DNA of 64,000 nt, taken from Rosa chinensis (Eukaryota > Streptophyta > Magnoliopsida > Rosales > Rosaceae). A program made the position numbers and the translations under genes. The stretch lies in NCBI RefSeq assembly GCF_002994745.2, contig NC_037093.1:34490884-34554883 (forward strand), read 5' to 3'. Positions within the stretch are counted from its first letter, which is position 1. Every line of letters starts with the position of its first letter. The notes beneath the pieces were generated by a model, which saw only the letters and a list, made by a program, of their open reading frames with translations, ran no database searches and was not told the DNA's origin. This document shows, piece after piece, positions 58,801 to 64,000 of the stretch.

Positions 58801-59935
58801 AAATCATATCTATTCCCATTGATAACTTTGGTAGTAAGCCCGATAAAATAATATGGAAGCACACATCTCATGGAAAATTTACTGTGAAGAGTGCTTTTAG
58901 CAGCCTTGGTGATCATTATCAACCTGGTGATGGTATATGGAAGTGTATCTGGAGCTTAAATTTACATCCAAAATTGAAAATTTTTTGCTTGGTTACTGGT
59001 CAAGAAAAGGTTGCTTACCAATACGCATCGTGCTCATAGACATCTCACTAATGACCTAAGTTGTATTCACTGCCCTAGTGAGTCTGAGACTCTTCTTCAC
59101 TTATTTAAAATTTATCCTAAAGCTTCTACTGTATGGAATGAGATTGGTATGCCTTTCACTATGGCTAGAGCCTTTAGACTGGACTGGGATGATTGGATTG
59201 CAGCAAATGTGTTGCAGAAGAATTGCACATTCCTTGGTTTTCAATGGTCTCAGCTTTTCATTTATATTTGCTGGTTTATTTGGAAATGGCGCAATAAAAG
59301 CATCTTTGATACTCATTTTCAGAAACCTCACAACGCTGCTTCTGTAATAACCCATTACATTACTGAATGGGCTAATGGTAACATGAAACCCAGAGGCAAC
59401 TCTATTATGAGAACTGAAACCTGGTCATTTCAAATTGAATGTTGATGGTTCTAGAACCCATATTGGGTTGATTGGTGCTGGAGGAGTTATAAGAGACAAT
59501 GATGGAAACTGGACCTATGGCTTTATGAGAAATTTGGGCAATGGTGAAGTGCTTAAAGTTGAGGCATGGGGTTTAATGACTGGTTTATCCATTGCCAGGG
59601 AGTTGGGTATTACACATATTGAAGTTGAAATTGACTCAGCTGTTCTTATACAGCTCATGATCGATGCATTGTGATATTGATCTTCATCCTTTGGAACCTT
59701 ATTATCCAATTGTCAAACTATGCTCAATTCCTTTGAATTTCATTCCATACAACACATTCATTGGGAGCGAAATATGGTAGCTGATGGATTAGCTAAAAGA
59801 AGTACTGATCAAGAGCTTGGATTATGCAGGTGTCCTTCAGCTCCTTCCTTTATTTGTCAAGCCATGCTTGATAACGTTGATGGCTTTGCTAGGCCTAGAG
59901 TGTTCAAATCAGTTGAGGCTATTTAGCTATTAGTT
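55857..59935 (+). pseudogene. LINE ORF2: endonuclease, reverse transcriptase, zf-RVT, RNase H
   Basis: Endonuclease: LFWNA-stop-GAGGGDFRS (TGA 55875-55877), LLVICEPRV, IIDDFNELVSYSDK (stop TAA 56307-56309) and KSDHCPLLL. RT (57012-58370): FVPGRHILDNVMVTQEILH, KIDLSKAYDKLNW, RGVRQGDPLSPYIFVLCM and LFFADDIILFAEA (about 57886-57925). A TGA at 58368-58370 stands where a Trp is expected (VN-stop-DNVCMPK). The zf-RVT region spans 58800-59300. RNase H (59435-59890) has NVDGSRTHIGLIGAGGVIRD, EVEIDSAVL and NMVADGLAKRS. Frameshifts fall near 56630, 57030, 59000 and 59440. The domain order is that of plant L1 elements. Confidence 0.93.
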
Positions 59936-60000
59936 TTTTTTTCGTGTTCTGGGTCTTAGACCCCCATTGTACCAAAAACAAAAATATTATTTGTATTAAA

Positions 60001-60474
60001 GGCTTCCTTTGTTTGTATGCCATGATTCTGCGAAAAGCGCCAAAAATTTTGGCCAAATATTGAACTTCCCTCTCGAATGAACAAGAAAGAGATAGAAGGC
60101 CGGTCAAACTTCCCTCTCAGAGACTCTCTCTCTCTCTCTTAAAATCTCCTCCGCTCCCAATACCTTAACCATTGCTGCTGTTCCTCCTCCTCCACTCGCA
60201 ACCCTTTCCCCACTGCCCAGCCTTCCTTCCTCATTTTCTCAGGCGGGACCGCCTTCAACAGCATCGTCGAGGAGCTTAAGAATTTCACCACTTCGTCGAT
60301 GGAGGAAGCATTGCCGAGATTGTCCGCGTCCTCACGGAGACTCATTATCTCAAATATCCTCTTCAAATTGGAATTTGGGAGTCCGACGCCGGCGGTGCAA
60401 GAAGATCCGCCGACGGCTGAGGCGATATCCAGAAATCTGACGCTGTTACTGCGATAATCCTCATAACCGAATTG
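60001..60474. other. CACTA interior: GC-richer gene-like fragment of unknown origin
   Basis: Contains AAAAGCGCCAAAAATTTTGG near 60032, an E2F-like site (TTTGGCGC on the minus strand), then a CT-rich leader. On the minus strand 60139-60430 is open and reads DIASAVGG, MKRIFEIMSLREDADNLGN and DEVVKFLSSSTMLLKAVPPE. I do not recognise the protein. Confidence 0.4.
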
Positions 60475-61040
60475 AGAAAAGCCAGCTACAGCTCGTCGAA
60501 CGCGAAGACATAGATGATGAAGATGACCTCTTCGAAGCGATTGATAAGAGTAAACTTCAAAAACGTTCGGTTCCGTTCAATTTCTGTTACATACGTTGAG
60601 TTTATATTTCAATCATTTTGCTCTGGTAGTTGATTTCAGTTAATTTTCAAACTCCCGATGGATTTTCTTAGTTTTTTCTCTACTTCTCACCGGAATTGAG
60701 TGTGTTTGCTCCCAATTTTATGATTAGAAGTAAATTTCAAGCGAAAATTGCTTCACAAGTGACTAAATCGAAGTTCTAATGGAGCGATGACATTTATGTG
60801 CAATGATTGCTCAGGGAATCAATGCCAGAGATGTTGAAGCCTTAGGACGCAGGGCTCTACACCTGGCAACTTCACCAAGAAGGTAAAGCCAACTTCACCT
60901 CCGAATTGTTGAAACTGTAAATGTTCAATTTGGATTTCCTTACTTTGATTGTTGTTTGGCAGAACTTGACTGGAATTAAATGTTTATCTGAGGCCAAAGT
61001 CAATAAAATTTGTAAAGCTGCTGTGAAGATAGTAGTTAGT
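60475..61040 (+). pseudogene. DMC1: DMC1 meiotic recombinase fragment (captured exons)
   Basis: Three exon-like pieces match the N-terminus of DMC1, the meiosis-specific RecA/RAD51 strand-exchange protein: SQLQLVEREDIDDEDDLFEAIDK (60480-60548); AQGINARDV followed, in a shifted frame, by DAGLYT (60814-60882, GT donor at 60883); and NLTGIKCLSEAKVNKICKAA (60963-61035, after a CAG acceptor). Introns separate them as in a normal gene. There is no initiator ATG, the first donor is altered, the second exon has indels, and the ATPase core (Walker A/B) is absent. The family N-terminal HhH domain is therefore all that remains. It lies in the CACTA element, so capture by the transposon is likelier than decay in place. 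Confidence 0.82.
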
Positions 61041-61149
61041 GCTCAAACTTGTCATAATTTGAAATCTATTGTCTTCATCAGGTACTTATTTTTAGTTTCA
61101 TAGTTTGTTCTATTATCTACAAAGCAATTCATTGGTGTGTGTGTCATTA

Positions 61150-62165
61150 CAGCTTCTGGCACAATGACAAGTCTATGCATTACAATTTATTTTTTGCACA
61201 AGTATTGTGGCTAATGCAAGAGGCTCAAGCACCTATTCGGTATTCACACTGGTTCAATTTCTTCTTAATATCTAGATGTAATTGAAATCCATGTTATGTT
61301 CTTGCTTGAAAATCTGCAAAAGTATCTTCTAGGAAGATGTTATTTTGTTGTATTACTTTGAAACTCCATTTAAGTTTAATCTAATGAAATGCAGTTAAGA
61401 AAATACCTTATTGTTTAACTTAAGGACTTGGAAGGTGTTTTGGAATTTGATTAGAACATAAAGTCATTAAATTGTTCATGTCATTAGTACTATGAACCAT
61501 ATTAAGCTTTCAGTTATCAAGTTGTTAAACTAAGACCTTGTCAAGCTTTCATTGTGTAAAGTTTTCAATTGTACCATCAAATAATGAAATGTTTATTTAT
61601 TTACAATTATCCTGTATTCAATGTGTTTGATAAATAAATTGAGTTGTTAACCTTAAATTTTTTTGGGTCCTACAAGATATGGTTTGAAGAAACACACTGC
61701 TAACAGACAAGTATATTGGTTCTTCCCATCTACTGAGCGTATTCCAGATTGTATAGCCTCCTCATTGTCAAGGTAACTAGCTCTTATAATCAATGCACTA
61801 TGTTATGTGCCCCTATTTCTCTCTTTTTTTTTTTTCTCTACAGAACTTGATGCTTTGGCCAATAACCACGAAACTATTTCCAGGAAATATAATGTATTGC
61901 AATCATCTACTTGTTCTTGTGCACCATTGAGTTTATACTTCAGATACACCATGAGGAATGTGGTATATTGTAGCTTTGAATTGGTGTAAATTGCTCAAGG
62001 TTGTTGTTTACATTTAGGTGGAAGTAATCTCTATCCTTGTTAAGTGCAGAGGCTGTGAAGGAGCTATATGATAAAATGCTGAAATCTGGAATGCTAAATG
62101 ATGTAAAGGGGAATGACTTACCTTTGCAACTTGGTACAGCAGATATCGTTTTCAGGTATCTAGGC
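61150..62165 (+). pseudogene. Unidentified exon-like fragments
   Basis: Coding-like stretches bounded by plausible splice sites: SFWHNDKSMHYNLFFAQVL (61152-61243), GLKKHTANRQVYWFFPSTER (61680-61771, donor GTAACT), ELDALANNHETISRKYNVL (from 61845, acceptor CTACAG) and EAVKELYDKMLKSGMLND (62047-62157). The reading frames, charged helices and spacing look like small exons of one host gene. I cannot name the family. They follow the DMC1 pieces on the same strand, so two genes may have been joined inside one transposon. Confidence 0.4.
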
Positions 62166-63354
62166 TTCTAAGCTAAGACTTGCTCGGTAAAGCTTTTACT
62201 TCTAAGCACTCCCTTATTATAGGCAGTTAAGTGATAGGTGTTGCATATCTGGATAAATATTGCTTTAGTGATAATAGAACTTAGACATTTAAGCTTGTCT
62301 CACCATCTCTAGTTGTTGTGTTCTTAGGCTTAAGGTACTAGTTTCAATTAATTCACGTGATGCCTTTTTTCTTTTTCATAAATTCGTCGCATGGTTTACT
62401 ATTAGAAAATAAGCCTAGGGAAGCTGCAGCCATCAATCACATATTAAATAAGGCTCATTTGGTGTTTCATATATTTTTTTTTTTTATGATTCCCGCCCAG
62501 AATATTTTTTCCATTGTGATAAAAAAAAAAATCATATCAAAGTTTTAATAGCTAATTTAAAATCCAAGAGTCTAGTAGAGCTGTTAACTCGTAACCCAAA
62601 AAATCTCTCTCCATTGAATATATGAATAAAGCAACCATGTTTCATCTAGTCATTTATTAATCTGTATAGATGATTACATTGGAAGGATAGGAAGGTATAC
62701 AATTTCACCTTTCATATGTAGTTACTGTACTAAAGAAAATGAAAAGTAGTTTTCTATGCTAGTTCATTAGTCCGTTTGAGAATTTAAGCTTACATGGTTT
62801 CTGTTTGGAGTCTAAGCATTAGCTGTATCCTTAAACTCTGATAAACTCTACTTAGAAGCTTTGACACTTACCATTAATACCACTTGTTGGTTCTGTAAAT
62901 TCTAGGAATTTATCTTCATTCTAGGATGTATGTGTTGATAACTTAGTAGACTTTTGACCATCTATTTATTAATGTCTTCTTCAATATTGTCCAGTTCCAA
63001 CTTCAATGGGGACACAAGAGGCATCTGTAAGTGTTGAAATTTATCATGAAGATCCAAAGTGAAGCTGGTCTCTTAAGAAACAAGATGTATTTCAAGTGGA
63101 ATGTGCTGTGAATGTTTGAGGTAATCCACCCCTATGTACTTTAGGTTCTTTTTTTTTTGTTGGTTTTGCTATAAGCTTCATTTGTGATTACTTCCACAAC
63201 ATTTGTATACTACTCAACTTTTTATATAAGTGAAGGTTCTTTGCAACAAGCAAAGAATTAGTCAGATTTGTTATTCTTTTTTTTATTTTTATAAATTTTT
63301 GGGTGATATTGGAACAATAGAGAATTGATTTTTTTTTATTTAAAAAAATTGAAT
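62166..63354. other. CACTA interior, AT-rich, little recognisable
   Basis: No clear exon. A short CCAACTTCAATGGGGACAC piece near 62996 might be another exon-like fragment. The rest looks like intron or degenerate transposon sequence with T-runs. Confidence 0.35.
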
Positions 63355-63660
63355 TTACAGCGCGCAAAGTATGCCTTAAACTAAATTTCACGGCTTGCAA
63401 AACATGCCTCAAAACAAATTTTACGGCGTACTTTTGGGTCATTTACGGCGTGCAAAGCAAATTTTACTGCGTGCTTTTGAGTTATTTACGGCGTGAAAAG
63501 CAAATTTTACAGCGTGCTTTTAGGTATGCACGCTGTAAAAAAGTTATATATATATATATATATATATTTTACGACAGTCTATAAGGGCGCATTTTTATAC
63601 GGATTTGCACGTCGTAAATTGTCATTTACAGCGTTTTTCGCACGTCGTAAATGACTTGTT
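63355..63660. repeat. CACTA subterminal repeat array
   Basis: At least nine variants of TTTACGGCGTGC (also CAGCGTGC, CACGTCGTAAA) in both orientations, several alternating with AAAACAAATTTTA spacers. A (TA)n run lies at 63545-63567. Such arrays bind CACTA transposase in studied elements; that role here is inferred. Confidence 0.85.
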
Positions 63661-63671
63661 TTCATGTAGTG

Positions 63672-64000
63672 AAAGTAAGCCTAAATTAATGTGTAATAAA
63701 TGAGAGATAAATGTTTCTGGTTTGTTGGGATATATAGATGGAAGGGTGTATACAAACTTGTTGGGTATAAATGTATCATTGGATGTTTAAAATTACTTGA
63801 TTTAAACCAATAGTTAATCTAGTGCGCTTATTATTAAGATATATTTGCTCGAGGCCCGTTCCAAAGCAGACGTCGGCACTTCGCTAAAGTGCGAACCGCG
63901 ACGCAGTGGAGGCGATCCAGGCGGCGCGCGGCTTGCAGGAGGGAGGCCGGAGGCCGGAGGCATCTCGGACGGTTCTGTGCAGCAACCCAACCTGCAACTG
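63672..64000. other. Right flank; abrupt GC-rich segment after about 63843
   Basis: 63672-63842 is AT-rich with no feature. From CGAGGCCCGTTCCAAAGC (63852) the sequence is strongly GC-rich, with GGAGGCCGGAGGCCGGAGGC near 63940. No open gene can be assigned in 150 bp. It may be the start of another transposon or exon. Confidence 0.4.

Larger units (their letters stand above)
53798..59983 (+). mobile_element. Nearly full-length L1-type LINE with target duplication
   Basis: Flanked by ATATTGTTTGTATTAAA (53781-53797) and ATATTATTTGTATTAAA (59984-60000), a 17-bp duplication with one mismatch. That fixes both ends. It has a 5' leader, ORF1 (nucleic-acid chaperone) and ORF2 (endonuclease, RT, RNase H). 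In-frame stops and several frameshifts make it non-autonomous now. It inserted into the left subterminal region of the CACTA element. Confidence 0.93.
53628..63671. mobile_element. CACTA-like transposon carrying gene fragments, interrupted by a LINE
   Basis: Right end (63671, reading inward on the minus strand): CACTACATGAAAACAAGTCA, then TTTACGACGTGC. Left end (53628): CACCACGGGAAAATTGATAA, then ATTTACGGCGTGC. Subterminal ACGGCGTGC/ACGACGTGC copies are dense at the right (63355-63660) and present at the left (53660-53775). The candidate 3-bp duplications are CAA and AAA, imperfect. No transposase is seen. Inside are a LINE (53798-59983) and DMC1-like exon pieces (60475-61040). A non-autonomous CACTA that captured gene fragments is the best explanation. 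Confidence 0.65.

Noticed and set aside
60475..61040. A functional DMC1 gene
   Set aside because: No initiator ATG, frameshifts in the second exon, an altered donor, and no Walker A or B region downstream.

Overview
This is nuclear DNA from a flowering plant, almost certainly a eudicot. The evidence is AT-rich DNA, GT-AG introns, two recognisable plant genes split into small exons, and a dense stack of plant-type transposable elements (copia, gypsy, L1 LINE, CACTA, MITE, SINE-like). The repeat families feel rosid, perhaps Rosaceae, but that is only an impression. There are no bacterial features, rRNA genes, CRISPR arrays or convincing tRNA genes.

Layout. (1) 56-10212, minus strand: a complete 15-exon gene for a PUS3/DEG1-type tRNA pseudouridine synthase. 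All exons join in frame to 440 codons plus a stop. (2) 10405-17473: a Ty1/copia retrotransposon with 204-bp LTRs and a perfect 5-bp target duplication, inserted 192 bp upstream of the PUS3 start codon; its coding region is broken. (3) 17474-34600: decayed elements, namely a gag-like gene with introns, a non-autonomous LTR element on the minus strand (22310-27544) carrying a 33-bp minisatellite, a CACTA terminus abutting it, a gypsy integrase fragment, a tRNA-like SINE head and an LTR. (4) 34590-48722: an L1-type LINE split into three pieces by nested LTR-like insertions, up to four layers deep. (5) 48951-53047, minus strand: exons 2-6 of a laccase with all copper motifs except the one in the missing exon 1. 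A MITE with a 9-bp target duplication sits in one intron. (6) 53628-63671: a probable CACTA transposon with degenerate terminal repeats and ACGGCGTGC-type subterminal repeats. It contains a nearly full-length LINE with a 17-bp target duplication and, separately, exon fragments of the meiotic recombinase DMC1 with other exon-like pieces. (7) 63672-64000: flanking DNA that turns abruptly GC-rich after about 63843.

How it fits together. Two host genes survive as islands: a tRNA-modification enzyme and a secreted multicopper oxidase. The laccase lacks only what exon 1 normally encodes, and the CACTA begins about 580 bp upstream of exon 2, so the simplest reading is a transposon in laccase intron 1 with exon 1 beyond the window. 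The most interesting item is the CACTA with DMC1 pieces, which looks like transduplication of host gene fragments. I did not find a convincing, wholly new biological system. The novelty is in gene-fragment capture, LTR promoter duplication and a minisatellite with an open reading frame.
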